A DNA stretch of 64,000 nt from Longimicrobiales bacterium (GCA_958295645.1 OY282361.1:1330501-1394500); one strand, 5' to 3'. Positions 39,098 to 50,582 are shown, counted from the stretch's first letter. Numbers and translations: made by a program. Notes: generated by a model from the letters alone, not told the origin.

Positions 39098-40476
39098 CAA
39101 CAACCGACAACCGCCTTGCCAAGCTTGCCAACGAACTCTTGTTCGAACCCAGCTTTGTCCAAGAGATCTGGAAACTCTTGGAGGACAAGCGCCAAGTCGT
39201 ATTCTATGGATCGCCCGGCACGGGGAAGACTTACGTCGCTGGGAAACTGGCGGCTTGCCTAGCGGAATCCGAGGACCGTGTGCGCACCGTACAGTTCCAT
39301 CCGTCCTACGCCTACGAGGACTTCGTCCAGGGCTTGCGCCCCGTCTTGGACAGTGGGCAACCGGGGTTCACTCTCCGCGACGGGCCGCTGGTCCAATTCG
39401 CCAAGCAGGCGCAGAACCTGCCCGGACTCCGCCACTTTCTCGTCATCGACGAGATCAACCGGGGCAACTTGGCCAAGGTGTTCGGCGAACTGTACTTCTT
39501 GCTGGAATACCGCGACAAAGCAATGCGACTTCAGTATTCGGACGAGCCCTTTTCTCTGCCGAGAAATCTCTTCGTGATCGGCACTATGAACACGGCGGAT
39601 CGCTCCATCGCCTTGGTGGACCTTGCGTTGCGCCGACGATTCCATTTTGTGGAGTTTCGTCCGGATCGTCCACCCGTTCGAGAGCTTCTCAAGCAATGGC
39701 TGGACAAGAACGTGCCCCGAATGGCATGGGTGGCCCGGCTGGTGGACCAAGCCAACAAGGAGCTTGAGGACTACGACGCGTCCATTGGCCCGAGCTACTT
39801 CATGCGTCGAGACTTGGACTCGGCATGGCTCAAGCGCATATGGAAGCACAGCATCATTCCCTACGTCGAGGAACATCTGCACGGAGACCGAGAACGCCTC
39901 GAGGCGTTCGAACTTGACCGCCTTCTGAGCAAGATCGGTGTGGAACCCGAAGACGATGCCCCGGCGGGAGAGACGGGCCGCCGGCCGAAGGCCAAGTCGG
40001 AGGAAGCGCTAGTGCAGAAGGCCGCCGAATTCGGGCTGGCCGACCTTTGGCAGGACGTGGTCGACAAACTGGGCCCGGACCGTTTTGTACGTGATTGTCG
40101 CAGCTACTGCCTTACGTTCAGAAAACCGTGGCTGTCGTTTTCCGACGCCACTTCGCGTGCATATACGTCCCATTCCGTGAAACTCGCCAGAGAACAAATA
40201 CGTGTCGTGTTCTTCCCGGTGGCCATACGGCTTTGTCACGAACAATTCGAAGAAGCCGCGCAATCGGTCGTCTTCAAGGAAGAAACTCCTCCCAACGCCC
40301 CGCCCCTCGGAGACTTTCAGAAGCAATGGGTTTGTGTCCTCGACAGATCTACATGGAACAGACATCGGGGCACACTGATTGCGCTCGTGAACGCAGTACG
40401 GAAAGCATGGGAGGACAGACGCGCGACACAAGGCGACCGGGGCGACGAGAGCGAACCCGGCGAAGGCGAAGGCTAG
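39094..40476 (+). CDS. mcrB: McrB-like AAA+ GTPase of a type IV restriction system
   Basis: A 460-residue protein from ATG 39094, in the stop of the preceding gene. The AAA+ core shows Walker A GSPGTGKT at 39-46, Walker B LVIDE at 116-120, and the McrB hallmarks NRGNLAKVFGEL (122-133) and MNTADRSI (165-172), with the arginine pair RRRFHF. McrB-type motors use GTP to drive McrC nuclease subunits on modified DNA. There is no N-terminal modified-base-reader domain; the AAA+ module starts near residue 15. A C-terminal about 150-residue region (from KAAEFGLADLWQDVV) is extra, with five Cys/His-rich turns and AT-richer codons. G+C is lower than in engB and lon, suggesting acquisition. Confidence 0.88.
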   Translation: MTTTDNRLAKLANELLFEPSFVQEIWKLLEDKRQVVFYGSPGTGKTYVAGKLAACLAESEDRVRTVQFHPSYAYEDFVQGLRPVLDSGQPGFTLRDGPLVQFAKQAQNLPGLRHFLVIDEINRGNLAKVFGELYFLLEYRDKAMRLQYSDEPFSLPRNLFVIGTMNTADRSIALVDLALRRRFHFVEFRPDRPPVRELLKQWLDKNVPRMAWVARLVDQANKELEDYDASIGPSYFMRRDLDSAWLKRIWKHSIIPYVEEHLHGDRERLEAFELDRLLSKIGVEPEDDAPAGETGRRPKAKSEEALVQKAAEFGLADLWQDVVDKLGPDRFVRDCRSYCLTFRKPWLSFSDATSRAYTSHSVKLAREQIRVVFFPVAIRLCHEQFEEAAQSVVFKEETPPNAPPLGDFQKQWVCVLDRSTWNRHRGTLIALVNAVRKAWEDRRATQGDRGDESEPGEGEG

Positions 40477-40490
40477 AAGGCCTTCTCGTG

Positions 40491-41828
40491 ATGCGGGAGA
40501 TCGACCTTCGGGAGCATGTCGAGAGCGAACCAACGCAACTGTCGCCCACGGAGCGGGGCGACTTGGACTTGCGTCGGCAGAAAGAGTTGCTGGGACAGAA
40601 GGTACTCGACGTCAATCCCGTTGCAGGCGGGAACGACCAGTACTGCTTGACTCCCGGCTCCGTCGTGGGCGCCTTTCGAATCGGCGACTTGGACGTCTCG
40701 ATTCGCCCCAAGCTGGAGGTCTCGCGGGTTCTGTACTTGGCTTCTTACGCCATGGGCGCATTTAGGCTTCGAGACAAGGACGCCTTCGACTTCGAGAGAG
40801 CGGATTCGCTGGTGGAGGCACTTGCGATGGCGTTGGCGACGGCGGCAGATCGCGCGTTCGCCCGGGGACTGCTACAGGGGTACAGAACCGAAGAAGAAGC
40901 ATTGTGCACAGTGCGAGGCAGGATGCGCATTGAGGAACAATTTCGGCGCAGGTACGGAGCGCCGTTGCCGGTGGAGGTGCGCTACGACGACTTCACCACC
41001 GACTTCTTGCCCAACCGGCTAGTCAAGGCGGCCGTCTTTGCCTTGGGGCGGATGCGGATTCGCCATCCCCCTTCCCGCGCTGCGTTGGGGCGCATTTGCG
41101 CTCGGCTGGACAACGTGCGGCTCAAGGAGTTCCCGCCCAATCGCGTGCCCGAGGTCGAGTTCGACCGGCTGAACGAGCACTACCGGCAGGTCGTGGCGTT
41201 GTCGCGACTCGTTCTGCAGCAGGCGTCGTTCGAGGCGGCGCGAGGATCCGTGCGCGCGGGCCGAGTGCAGGAAGAGGACGGGCAGGCCGGCAAGGCGTCG
41301 TTCGAGGCGGCGCGAGGATCCGTGCGCGCGTACGGGTTTCTCATCGACATGAACGTCGTGTTCCAAGAGTTCTTGACGCGGGCGTTGCGAGAAAAGCTCG
41401 GGGCTTCGGAACGGACGTTGCGCTCCGACCGCGGCTTTCAGGCGACCACTCTGGACGAAGATGGACGGGTTCGTCTCCATCCCGACCTGTCCTGGTGGGA
41501 GGGCGGCCGGTGCCTCTTCGTGGGAGACGCGAAGTACAAGCGGATGAAGGACGAGCGGATTCCCAACGCCGACCTGTACCAACTCCTGGCGTACGTCACC
41601 GCGCTTGATCTTCCCGGCGGCCTCCTCGTCTACGCCAAGGGAGAAACGGAGCCGGTGAAGCACCGCGTGCGGCACTCGGGCGTGCGCCTCCAGGTCGCCG
41701 CCGTGGACTTGGCCGGCACGATCGACGAACTGCTTGCGAGGGTCGGCGAGATCGCGGGTCAGGTTAAGGAGCTGCGGCGGGAAGCGTACGAGCGAGCGGA
41801 ACGAATCCAGGCAATATCCGCCGCCTGA
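40491..41828 (+). CDS. mcrC: McrC-like PD-(D/E)XK nuclease subunit of the McrBC system
   Basis: A 445-residue protein from ATG 40491 (GTG 40488 is possible), 14 bases after mcrB. The N-terminal domain has the McrC pattern (QYCLTPGSVVGAFRIGDLDVSIRPKL, landmarks V-G-x-F and I-x-P-K). The C-terminal nuclease has HPDLSWWEGGRCLFVGDAKYK, with Asp332, Asp346 and Lys348 as the PD-(D/E)XK residues, then NADLYQLLAY. It cleaves DNA when stimulated by McrB translocation. Residues 245-256 and 269-280 (ASFEAARGSVRA) are an exact repeat from a 38-bp duplication 72 bases apart. Confidence 0.88.
   Translation: MREIDLREHVESEPTQLSPTERGDLDLRRQKELLGQKVLDVNPVAGGNDQYCLTPGSVVGAFRIGDLDVSIRPKLEVSRVLYLASYAMGAFRLRDKDAFDFERADSLVEALAMALATAADRAFARGLLQGYRTEEEALCTVRGRMRIEEQFRRRYGAPLPVEVRYDDFTTDFLPNRLVKAAVFALGRMRIRHPPSRAALGRICARLDNVRLKEFPPNRVPEVEFDRLNEHYRQVVALSRLVLQQASFEAARGSVRAGRVQEEDGQAGKASFEAARGSVRAYGFLIDMNVVFQEFLTRALREKLGASERTLRSDRGFQATTLDEDGRVRLHPDLSWWEGGRCLFVGDAKYKRMKDERIPNADLYQLLAYVTALDLPGGLLVYAKGETEPVKHRVRHSGVRLQVAAVDLAGTIDELLARVGEIAGQVKELRREAYERAERIQAISAA
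41221..41330. repeat. Perfect 38-bp direct repeat, 72-bp period, inside mcrC
   Basis: Copies lie at 41221-41258 and 41293-41330, both reading AGGCGTCGTTCGAGGCGGCG and on to TGCGCGCG. The 72-base period is 24 codons, so gain or loss of one unit keeps the reading frame. Confidence 0.95.
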
Positions 41829-41873
41829 ACGGGGCGCGCGGGTGTGGGCCGACGGTGAAGCTCCCTCCGGTTC

Positions 41874-41904
41874 TTCGGCCATACGGCCGAACCCGCCACG
41901 CGGG
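41874..41904. terminator. Two adjacent hairpins between convergent genes
   Basis: TTCGGCC-ATAC-GGCCGAA (41874-41891) is directly followed by CCCGC-CAC-GCGGG (41892-41904). They lie in the 144-base gap between mcrC and the convergent regulator. Both are perfect stems without a T-run. They could end transcription from either side. Confidence 0.4.
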
Positions 41905-41972
41905 CGTTCGCGCCAGGATCGGAAGCCCGTTCCCTCGGCCGTGCAGCCGCACCGAACGGCGATCCGGGCCGC

Positions 41973-43748
<1,776 letters not shown>

Positions 43749-43759
43749 GTGCGACAATC

Positions 43760-44887
43760 CTACCGGCGTATGGAGCCTTTGGTGTAGAAGGGCGGGCGTT
43801 GCGTGCGTCCGGCCAAGACGCGGTCGCGCACGCGAATCCCCACCGGCGTGCCCGGCTTGGCCGCTCCGGCCGGGAGGCGCGCGAGGGCGACGCCGGCGCC
43901 CAGCGAGGGGCTCGCGACGCCCGAAGTGACGACGCCGATGTCGCCGCCGGCCTCCGCCTCTTCGCCGAGCTCGACCACGGGATAGCCCGGACGCGGAAAG
44001 CCCCGATCTTCGAGCCGGATGCCCGCGAGGCGGCGCACGACCCCTTGCTCCTTCTGCGCGGCCAGGGCCGCCCGTCCCACGAACTCTCCGGCGTCCAGCT
44101 TCACCACCCAGCCCAAGCCCGACTCGAGCGCCGTGTGCCGCTCGTCCAAGTCGTTGCCGTAGAGCGCGTAGCCCATCTCGAGCCGCAGGGAGTCGCGGGC
44201 GCCCAGACCCGCCGGCTCGGCCCGGACCTGGCCCGCCTCCGTCACCGCCCGCCAGACCTGTTCGGCGCCCGTCGCCGGCACGTAGAGCTCGAACCCGTCC
44301 TCGCCCGTGTAGCCCGTGCAGCTGACGACCGCCTCCACGCCGGCCACCGTCCCCTCCGCGAAGCGATAGTAGCCGATGTCGTCCAGATTGCGGTCCGCCA
44401 GCGGGGCCAGGACCTTCCGACAGTCAGGCCCCTGGACGGCCACGAGGGCGATCTCGTCCGAGTCGTCGGACAAGTCCACGTCGTAGCCTTGGGCGTGCTC
44501 GGCGACCCACTGCCAGTCCTTGGCGCGGTTCGAAGCGTTGACGACCAGCATGAAGCGGTCGGCGAACCGGTAGATCAGCAGGTCGTCCAGCACGAATCCG
44601 CCCTCGTTGCACAGGGCCGAGTACTGGGCTTGGCCCGGCGTCGCCCGCGACACGTCGTTGACGGTCAGATACTGGACGAGGGCCTCTGCCTGCGGGCCTC
44701 GCACCGTGAACTCGCCCATGTGGGACACGTCGAAGACGGCGCATCCCGTGCGCGTTGCGGCGTGCTCCGCGCGAATGCCGGCGGCGTACTGAAGGGGCAT
44801 CTGGTAGCCGGCGAACGGGACCATGCGGGCTCCCAGGGCGGCGTGGACGTCGTGGAGCGGAGTCTTCAGGACGGGTTGGGATTCCAT
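43760..44887 (-). CDS. gcvT: Aminomethyltransferase (glycine cleavage system T protein)
   Basis: A 375-residue folate enzyme: TPLHDVHAALGARMVPFAGYQMPLQY (landmarks G-A-R-M-V-P-F-A-G-Y-x-M-P) at the start, FDVSHMGEF, LDDLLIYRF, CTGYTGEDGFELYVP and ARDSLRLEMGYALYGNDLDE. All are typical T-protein blocks. It transfers the methylene group from the H-protein intermediate to tetrahydrofolate. gcvH and gcvP are not in the window. ATG 44887 sits 34 bases after argF. The C-terminal GIVTSG-type block reads GVVTSGVASPSL, complete. Confidence 0.95.
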   Translation of the reverse strand: MESQPVLKTPLHDVHAALGARMVPFAGYQMPLQYAAGIRAEHAATRTGCAVFDVSHMGEFTVRGPQAEALVQYLTVNDVSRATPGQAQYSALCNEGGFVLDDLLIYRFADRFMLVVNASNRAKDWQWVAEHAQGYDVDLSDDSDEIALVAVQGPDCRKVLAPLADRNLDDIGYYRFAEGTVAGVEAVVSCTGYTGEDGFELYVPATGAEQVWRAVTEAGQVRAEPAGLGARDSLRLEMGYALYGNDLDERHTALESGLGWVVKLDAGEFVGRAALAAQKEQGVVRRLAGIRLEDRGFPRPGYPVVELGEEAEAGGDIGVVTSGVASPSLGAGVALARLPAGAAKPGTPVGIRVRDRVLAGRTQRPPFYTKGSIRR

Positions 44888-44921
44888 GGTGTTCCGTTGC
44901 GGGTCTCGGATTGCCGACCGG

Positions 44922-45827
44922 TCAGCCGATCAAGTCGAGCAGGATCGCCTTGACGACGTGCAGCCTGTTCTCGGCTTCCTGGAACACGCGGGAGCGCGAA
45001 CCGTCGACGACTGCCGCCGTCGCTTCCTCGCCCCGGTGCACCGGGAGGCAGTGGAGGAATATGGCCTCTGGGCGGGCTCCGGCCATCAACTCTTCGTCGA
45101 CTCGAAATCCGGCGAAGGCGGCTTTCCGGTCGCGCTGTTCGTCCTCCTGCCCCATGGACGCCCAGACGTCGGTGGTCACCACGTCGGCGCCGGCCACGGC
45201 CTCCGCGGGGTTTCGGAACATCTCGGCGCCCTCGGCCTCGGCGGCTGCCAGAATGCCGGGGTCGGGCTCGTATCCCTCGGGACACGCCAAACGCAGCGAG
45301 AAGCCGAGGCGCCGCGAAGCGTTGAGCCAGGAGTTGGCCATGTTGTTTCCGTCGCCGATCCAGGCCACGCGCCGCCGAGCCAGGACGGGGCCGAACTCCT
45401 CTCGCACGGTCATGAGGTCGGCCATGACTTGGCACGGGTGGAGCAGGTCGGTGAGGCCGTTGACCACCGGCACCGACGCGGCCTCGGCGAACTCGACGAC
45501 GACGTCGTGGGCGAACGTGCGCACGAGGATGGCGTCCGCGTAGCAGCTCAAGACCCTCGCCGTGTCCGCCACGCTCTCTCCCCGGCCCATCTGGGAATCC
45601 GCGCGGGCGATCATGAGCGCGTGCCCGCCCAGCTGGGTCATGCCCACTTCGGCGCTGGCCCGCGTGCGCGTCGAGGCCTTGTGGAAGATCATGGCCAGGG
45701 ACCTGCCCTCGAGGGGCCGATCGCGAGGGGGGGCGGCCTTGATCCGCGCCGCGAGATCCAGCAGATGGACGAGGTGGCCGGCCTCGTGGCTCGCGAGATC
45801 GAGGAAGCCGGAGGCGCGGGGCGTCAT
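44922..45827 (-). CDS. argF: Ornithine carbamoyltransferase
   Basis: A 301-residue enzyme of arginine biosynthesis that joins carbamoyl phosphate and ornithine. The carbamoyl-phosphate loop is FHKASTRTR (the usual FEK is FHK here), with LHPCQVMAD, WIGDGNNMANSW, TDVWASMGQE and the ornithine loop FLHCLPVHRGEE. ATG 45827 gives the normal length; GTG 45860 would add 11 residues and neither has a strong ribosome-binding site. It follows hslU by 78 bases. The DSQMGRGESVADTARVL segment and the HCLP loop favour ornithine over acetylornithine. Confidence 0.92.
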   Translation of the reverse strand: MTPRASGFLDLASHEAGHLVHLLDLAARIKAAPPRDRPLEGRSLAMIFHKASTRTRASAEVGMTQLGGHALMIARADSQMGRGESVADTARVLSCYADAILVRTFAHDVVVEFAEAASVPVVNGLTDLLHPCQVMADLMTVREEFGPVLARRRVAWIGDGNNMANSWLNASRRLGFSLRLACPEGYEPDPGILAAAEAEGAEMFRNPAEAVAGADVVTTDVWASMGQEDEQRDRKAAFAGFRVDEELMAGARPEAIFLHCLPVHRGEEATAAVVDGSRSRVFQEAENRLHVVKAILLDLIG

Positions 45828-45905
45828 GCCGGATGCGGGACAGACGAGGCGCAGGAGCACGCGGCCCGGAGGACCGGAGGACGGCTAACGCGGGAGGTCA
45901 CGGCC

Positions 45906-47666
45906 CTAGAGGATGTAGCGGCGCAAGTCGTCGTCCGACACGACGGGCTTCAAGCGCTGCCTCACGAACTCGGCGTCGATCCGGCACTCGCCGTCTTCGC
46001 AGCCCCTCTCGGGCAGGTTGAACAGGATGTCCTCGAGCACGGACATGAGCACCGTTTGGAGCCGGCGGGCGCCGATGTTCTCCATGCGGTCGTTGAGGTC
46101 GGCGGCCATCCTCGCGATTTCGTCCAACGCGTCGTCGGTGAACTTGAGTTCGTACCCTTCGGCGAGGACGAGGGCGGCGTACTGGCGGATCAAGGCGTTG
46201 CGCGGCTCCTTGAGGATCCTCACGAAGTCGGCGGTCTTCAGGCTCTGGAGCTCGACTCGAATGGGGAACCGCCCCTGCAGCTCGGGGATCAAGTCGGACG
46301 GCTTGGCCACGTGAAACGCGCCCGCGGCGATGAAGAGGATGTGGTCCGTGCAGATCAAGCCGTACTTGGTGTGCACGTTGCATCCCTCTACGATGGGGAG
46401 GAGATCGCGCTGCACCCCTTCCCTGCTCACGTCGGGGCCCGCCCCCCGCTGAGGCGCCGCGACCTTGTCCAGCTCGTCGAGGAAGATGATGCCGCTCTCC
46501 TCGACCCTGTCGAGCGCGTCGAAGACGACCTCCTCGATGTCCACGAGCCGATCCAGCTCCTCCTGGAACAGGATTCGCCTCGCCTCCGAGATGCTGACGG
46601 TGCGCCGCTTCGAGCGCTTCGGCAACATGCCGCGAATCATCTCGGTGACGTTGATGTCCATGCCCTCCATGCCGCCGCCGATCGGGAAGGCCATGGCGTC
46701 GAAGGACGGAGACTGCCGTATCTCCATCTCGACCTTCCGCTCTTCCATGTCGCCCTTGCGGAGGAGCGCCCGCAGCTTCTCCCGGGTGCGCGCGCGTCGC
46801 TCGCCCAAGGTTTCCGCCGCCTGCTCGCCCGCTTCCGCCGTCTCTTTCTGGCGCGCCGCGTCGCCCGGCCCGGCCACGCCGTCGGGGCCTGCCACGAACG
46901 CGCCGCCCTCGTCCTCCTCCTTCTCTTTGCCGGCGCTCTCCCCGGCCTCGGAGGCGGCGGGCTTCGCGGCGGGCGGAGCCACGGACTTGGCGGGCTTGCC
47001 GGGCGTCTGGTCGGGGTCCGGCAGCAACAGGTCCAGCAACCGCTCTTCGACGCGGCGGCGCGCCTCCGGGGCCATTTCTTCTTCGCGCTCGTTGCGGATC
47101 ATGTTGACTGCGGTGTCGGCCAAGTCCCGAACCATGGACTCCACGTCGCGGCCCACGTAGCCGACCTCGGTGAACTTGGAGGCCTCGACCTTGACGAACG
47201 GCGACTGCGCCAGTCGCGCCAGCCGACGGGCGATCTCGGTCTTCCCCACCCCGGTCGGGCCGATCATGATCAGGTTGTTGGGGAAGATTTCGTCGCGCAG
47301 GTCGGCGTCCTTGACTTTCTGCCGCCGCCAGCGATTTCGCAGCGCGACCGCGACGGCCTTCTTGGCGTCGGCCTGCCCGACGATGTACTTGTCCAGTTCC
47401 TTGACGATTTCCGAGGGCGTGCGATTGGTGAGCCAGTCGAGCATCGCCGCCGCCATCGCAGGGTCGTACTGGTCGCGGAAGGAGCCGCGGCCGTCCTTCG
47501 ATTCGCCGTCGCCGTTCTCGGAGTCCGCTTCGCCGGCGTCCTCTGCTTCCTCCGCGTCGGCGGCTCGGTCGCTGGAGGCTTCCTCGACGGACTCGTCCAC
47601 GACCTCCGCGGGAACGGCGTCGTCTGCGGCAGCGGCAAGGCGCGCCGGCTCGCCCGGAGACTTCAT
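45906..47666 (-). CDS. hslU: ATP-dependent protease ATPase subunit HslU, extended
   Basis: A 586-residue AAA+ unfoldase that pairs with HslV. Core motifs are [18 protein letters not shown], Walker A GPTGVGKT (136-143), [18 protein letters not shown] and the C-terminal [20 protein letters not shown]. The last residues RRYIL would insert into HslV. It is about 140 residues longer than E. coli HslU. Residues 1-75 form an acidic, low-complexity extension, and the I-domain holds a long Pro/Ala/Glu/Gly-rich insertion (about residues 215-290). The ATG 47666 overlaps the hslV TGA; an internal start at MAAAML (about 47456) would remove the acidic tail. Confidence 0.93.
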   Translation of the reverse strand: MKSPGEPARLAAAADDAVPAEVVDESVEEASSDRAADAEEAEDAGEADSENGDGESKDGRGSFRDQYDPAMAAAMLDWLTNRTPSEIVKELDKYIVGQADAKKAVAVALRNRWRRQKVKDADLRDEIFPNNLIMIGPTGVGKTEIARRLARLAQSPFVKVEASKFTEVGYVGRDVESMVRDLADTAVNMIRNEREEEMAPEARRRVEERLLDLLLPDPDQTPGKPAKSVAPPAAKPAASEAGESAGKEKEEDEGGAFVAGPDGVAGPGDAARQKETAEAGEQAAETLGERRARTREKLRALLRKGDMEERKVEMEIRQSPSFDAMAFPIGGGMEGMDINVTEMIRGMLPKRSKRRTVSISEARRILFQEELDRLVDIEEVVFDALDRVEESGIIFLDELDKVAAPQRGAGPDVSREGVQRDLLPIVEGCNVHTKYGLICTDHILFIAAGAFHVAKPSDLIPELQGRFPIRVELQSLKTADFVRILKEPRNALIRQYAALVLAEGYELKFTDDALDEIARMAADLNDRMENIGARRLQTVLMSVLEDILFNLPERGCEDGECRIDAEFVRQRLKPVVSDDDLRRYIL

Positions 47667-48226
47667 TGGGGACGCAGCTCCTCGACCGTGATCTCGTGGT
47701 TGGTGTACACGCAGATGTCGGCGGCGATCTCGAGAGCGTGCCGCGCCACGTCGGGCGCGACCATGTCGGTTCGCTCGTACAGGGCCCGCGCCGCCGCCAA
47801 CGCGTAGCCGCCGCCGGACCCGATCGCCAGAATGGGCACGTCGGGCTCGATGACGTTGCCGTCCCCGCTCACGAGCAGCAGGCGCTCGTGGTCGGCAACC
47901 ACCAAGAGCGCTTCCAGCCGCCGGAGATAGCGGTCGGTTCGCCATTCCTTGGCCAGTTCCACGCAGGCGCGCGGAAGATTGGCCGGCCAGCGCTTCAACA
48001 TCGTCTCCAACTTGGCGAACAGAGCGACCGCGTCCGCCAGAGCCCCGGCGAAGCCTGCCAGGATGCGGTCGTCGGCCAGACGCCGCACCTTCTGCGCCGC
48101 GGCCTTGACGACCGCGTCGCCCATGGTGACCTGTCCGTCGCCGGCCATGGCCACCACGCCGTCCTTGGCGACGGCGATCACGGTCGTGGCGCGCACGTCG
48201 GCGCCTGGAGAAAAGGGAGGCTTCAT
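47663..48226 (-). CDS. hslV: ATP-dependent protease peptidase subunit HslV
   Basis: A 187-residue proteasome-like peptidase. The mature N-terminus should be [23 protein letters not shown], so catalytic Thr is residue 14 if ATG 48226 is used, implying removal of [17 protein letters not shown] at VRATT would leave a three-residue leader. The family blocks [32 protein letters not shown] and [16 protein letters not shown] are present. It forms a double hexamer capped by HslU. ATG 48226 has GGGAGG upstream; the 134-base gap to xerC shows no gene. Confidence 0.94.
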   Translation of the reverse strand: MKPPFSPGADVRATTVIAVAKDGVVAMAGDGQVTMGDAVVKAAAQKVRRLADDRILAGFAGALADAVALFAKLETMLKRWPANLPRACVELAKEWRTDRYLRRLEALLVVADHERLLLVSGDGNVIEPDVPILAIGSGGGYALAAARALYERTDMVAPDVARHALEIAADICVYTNHEITVEELRPQ

Positions 48227-48360
48227 GAGCGAGGAGAGATGGGTGCGCTTCGCAGGGCGGGAGCCGCGGAATCGGCGTCGAGGGCGCCGCCCAAAGCTAC
48301 CGTCGCGCAATGGCAGCCGGTAGTCGCGACGCCTTGGGCGGGGCGGGTGGGCGAGTCGCC

Positions 48361-49260
48361 CTACGCACGAGGATGAGCGCTCTCGTAGACTCGCCGGAGC
48401 CGCTCCTTCGAGGTGTGCGCGTATATCTGGGTCGTGTTCAGGGAGGCGTGGCCGAGGAGATCCTTGACCGCCACGAGGTCGGCGCCCGCGTCGAGGAGGT
48501 GGGTCGCGAAGCTGTGACGGAGCGAGTGGACGGACAGACCGGTGGCGGTGCAGAAGTCCTCGAGCGCCGCTTGCACCAGCCTCTGGATGTAGCGCGTGGA
48601 TATGCGCGCCCCGCCGCGGTTCACGAACAGGGCCGCCGAGTCGCTGTCGGCCACTTCCTGGCGCCGCGGCAGGTAGTTGCGAAGCGCTCGGGCGGCCGCC
48701 TTGGTCACCGGCACGATCCTCTCCTTCTCCCCCTTCCCCAGGACGCGAACTTGGTTGCCGAAGAGCGAATCCAGGTTCAGGGATCGCAGCTCCGACACTC
48801 GCAGGCCGCTGCCGTAGAGCAGCTCCAGCCAAGCGAGCAGCCGGGTCCGCGAGAGGTTGTTCTCCTCTGCCGCCTGCTCCTCGGCCCAGTTGAGAAGCGC
48901 CGCCATCTCGTCCTGTCCGGCGTGGCCGGGCAACGTGCGGTCCAGCTTGGGGCCTCGAATTCCGGCGGCCGGGTTGGCCGCGATCTTGCCCTCGCGGTGA
49001 AGGTGGCGAAACAGAGAACGCACGGCGGACAGCTTGCGCGCAATCGTTCGGCGGGACCGGCCGCGCCGCCCGGCCTCTCCGAGGAACGCCCGGAGGACGG
49101 CGCGGTTCACGTCGCCCCAGGCGAAGTCCTCCCGGCCCAGGTACCCGCCGACGAACTCCTCCAGATCGGCCAAGTCGCGGCGGTAGGCGGCGACCGTGTG
49201 GACCGAGAGGTTGCGAACCGCCTCGAGGTGGTGGAGAAAGCGGGCGGTGTCGGCTCTCAT
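48361..49260 (-). CDS. xerC: Tyrosine recombinase XerC/XerD
   Basis: A 299-residue recombinase. The N-terminal SAM-like domain ([21 protein letters not shown]) is followed by the catalytic domain with Arg in [12 protein letters not shown], Lys in [24 protein letters not shown] (His-x-x-Arg) and [15 protein letters not shown] with the nucleophilic Tyr. It resolves chromosome dimers at dif. ATG 49260 overlaps the trmFO TGA. The order topA-trmFO-xerC-hslV-hslU is the same as topA-gid-codV-clpQ-clpY in Bacillus, which supports a housekeeping Xer role rather than a mobile integrase. Confidence 0.93.
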   Translation of the reverse strand: MRADTARFLHHLEAVRNLSVHTVAAYRRDLADLEEFVGGYLGREDFAWGDVNRAVLRAFLGEAGRRGRSRRTIARKLSAVRSLFRHLHREGKIAANPAAGIRGPKLDRTLPGHAGQDEMAALLNWAEEQAAEENNLSRTRLLAWLELLYGSGLRVSELRSLNLDSLFGNQVRVLGKGEKERIVPVTKAAARALRNYLPRRQEVADSDSAALFVNRGGARISTRYIQRLVQAALEDFCTATGLSVHSLRHSFATHLLDAGADLVAVKDLLGHASLNTTQIYAHTSKERLRRVYESAHPRA

Positions 49261-50582
49261 TCGGGGGCGTCCAGGGCAAGGCAGCGGTTTGCGGCAGCCC
49301 ATTCGCGAAAGCGGCGAAGCGCCCGGTCCGCGAGCGCAGCCCTTCTCGCGGCCTTGCCGCCTCGCGCGGAGGGCATGGGGTCCACGAGTCCCCAGTTGGA
49401 GTTCATGGGCTGAAATCCGTTCGGGCCGGCGTCCCGAAGATATCGGCACAGGCCCCCCATCATGGTCTCGGGCGGCGGAACGACCGGCCTCTCGCCTCGC
49501 AGGAGGCGATCCAGGTTGATGCCCGCCAGGAGGCCGGAGGCCGCGGATTCCGTGTATCCTTCGACGCCGGTCAGCTGTCCTGCGAAGAACAAGTCGCCGC
49601 GGCGGCGCGAGGTGCCGTGCGGCGTCAGGCATCCCGGATAGTTGAGATAGCTGTTGCGGTGGATCGATCCCCAGCGAAGAAACTCCGCCTCTTCCAGGCC
49701 GGGGATCGCTCCGAAGACGCGTCGTTGCTCGCCGGTGCGAAGCCGCGTCTGGAATCCCACGAGATTCCACATCTGGCCCGCGCGGTCTTCCCTGCGCAAC
49801 TGCACGACGGCGTGCGGGCGGGCTCTGGTGCGCGGGTCGCGCAGCCCCACGGGCTTCATCGGGCCGAAGCGGGGCGTGTCCAGTCCCCGGGCCGCCAGCA
49901 CCTCGATGGGCAGGCATCCCTCGAAGTAGGGCACCTTGTCCCAGTCCGGGCCGGGGCGCACTTCGGCGGTGCGCAGCGCGTCCACGAACCGTCCGTAGCG
50001 GTTCGCGTCCATGGGGCAGTTGAGGTAGTCCGACTCCTCCTGCCACCGTCCGGCGGCGAAGACGGCCTCGCGGTCGATCGAGTCGCCGTGCACGATGGGG
50101 GCGATGGCATCGTAGAACGCCAGGCCGCCGTGTCCGATCTCCTCCGCAATGTCCTGCGCCAGGGCCGGCGAGGTGAGCGGCCCGGTAGCCACCACCGCCG
50201 GTCCGCCGGGAAGGCTCGGCATCTCTTTTCGCACGATCGTGATGTCGTCGCGGCCAGCGATCCGGCGCTCCATGGACTCGGAGAAGAGCCGCCGGTCGAC
50301 GGCCAGCGCGGAGCCCGCGGGGACCCTGGACTCGTTCGCCGCCTCCAGCAGCACGGAACCCAGGAGCGCCATCTCGCGCTTGAGCTGCCCGTGAGCCGTG
50401 GACGGGTTCTCGCTCTTGAAGGAGTTGGTGCAGACGAGCTCGGCCAGTCCGCCGGTCTGGTGAGCGGGCGTCGTCGTCTCCGGCCGCATTTCCAAGAGAA
50501 CCACCTCGTGGCCGCGCCGGGCGAGGGCCAGAGCCGCCTCGCATCCGGCGAGCCCTCCTCCCACCACCGTGACGGCGCTCAT
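49257..50582 (-). CDS. trmFO: Methylenetetrahydrofolate-tRNA-(uracil-5-)-methyltransferase TrmFO
   Basis: A 441-residue flavoprotein that makes m5U54 in tRNA using methylene-THF. [21 protein letters not shown] is the FAD-binding start ([10 protein letters not shown]), [23 protein letters not shown] is the family block with Cys-T-N-S-F-K-S, and [22 protein letters not shown] (core T-G-V-E-G-Y-x-E-S-A) is near the end. ATG 50582 immediately precedes the Rossmann strand; an earlier ATG at 50615 adds only basic residues. Confidence 0.95.
   Translation of the reverse strand: MSAVTVVGGGLAGCEAALALARRGHEVVLLEMRPETTTPAHQTGGLAELVCTNSFKSENPSTAHGQLKREMALLGSVLLEAANESRVPAGSALAVDRRLFSESMERRIAGRDDITIVRKEMPSLPGGPAVVATGPLTSPALAQDIAEEIGHGGLAFYDAIAPIVHGDSIDREAVFAAGRWQEESDYLNCPMDANRYGRFVDALRTAEVRPGPDWDKVPYFEGCLPIEVLAARGLDTPRFGPMKPVGLRDPRTRARPHAVVQLRREDRAGQMWNLVGFQTRLRTGEQRRVFGAIPGLEEAEFLRWGSIHRNSYLNYPGCLTPHGTSRRRGDLFFAGQLTGVEGYTESAASGLLAGINLDRLLRGERPVVPPPETMMGGLCRYLRDAGPNGFQPMNSNWGLVDPMPSARGGKAARRAALADRALRRFREWAAANRCLALDAPE

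Noticed and set aside
48361-49260. Tyrosine recombinase as the integrase of a mobile element
   Set aside because: Its place between trmFO and hslV matches a conserved housekeeping cluster, and no attachment site or cargo lies beside it.
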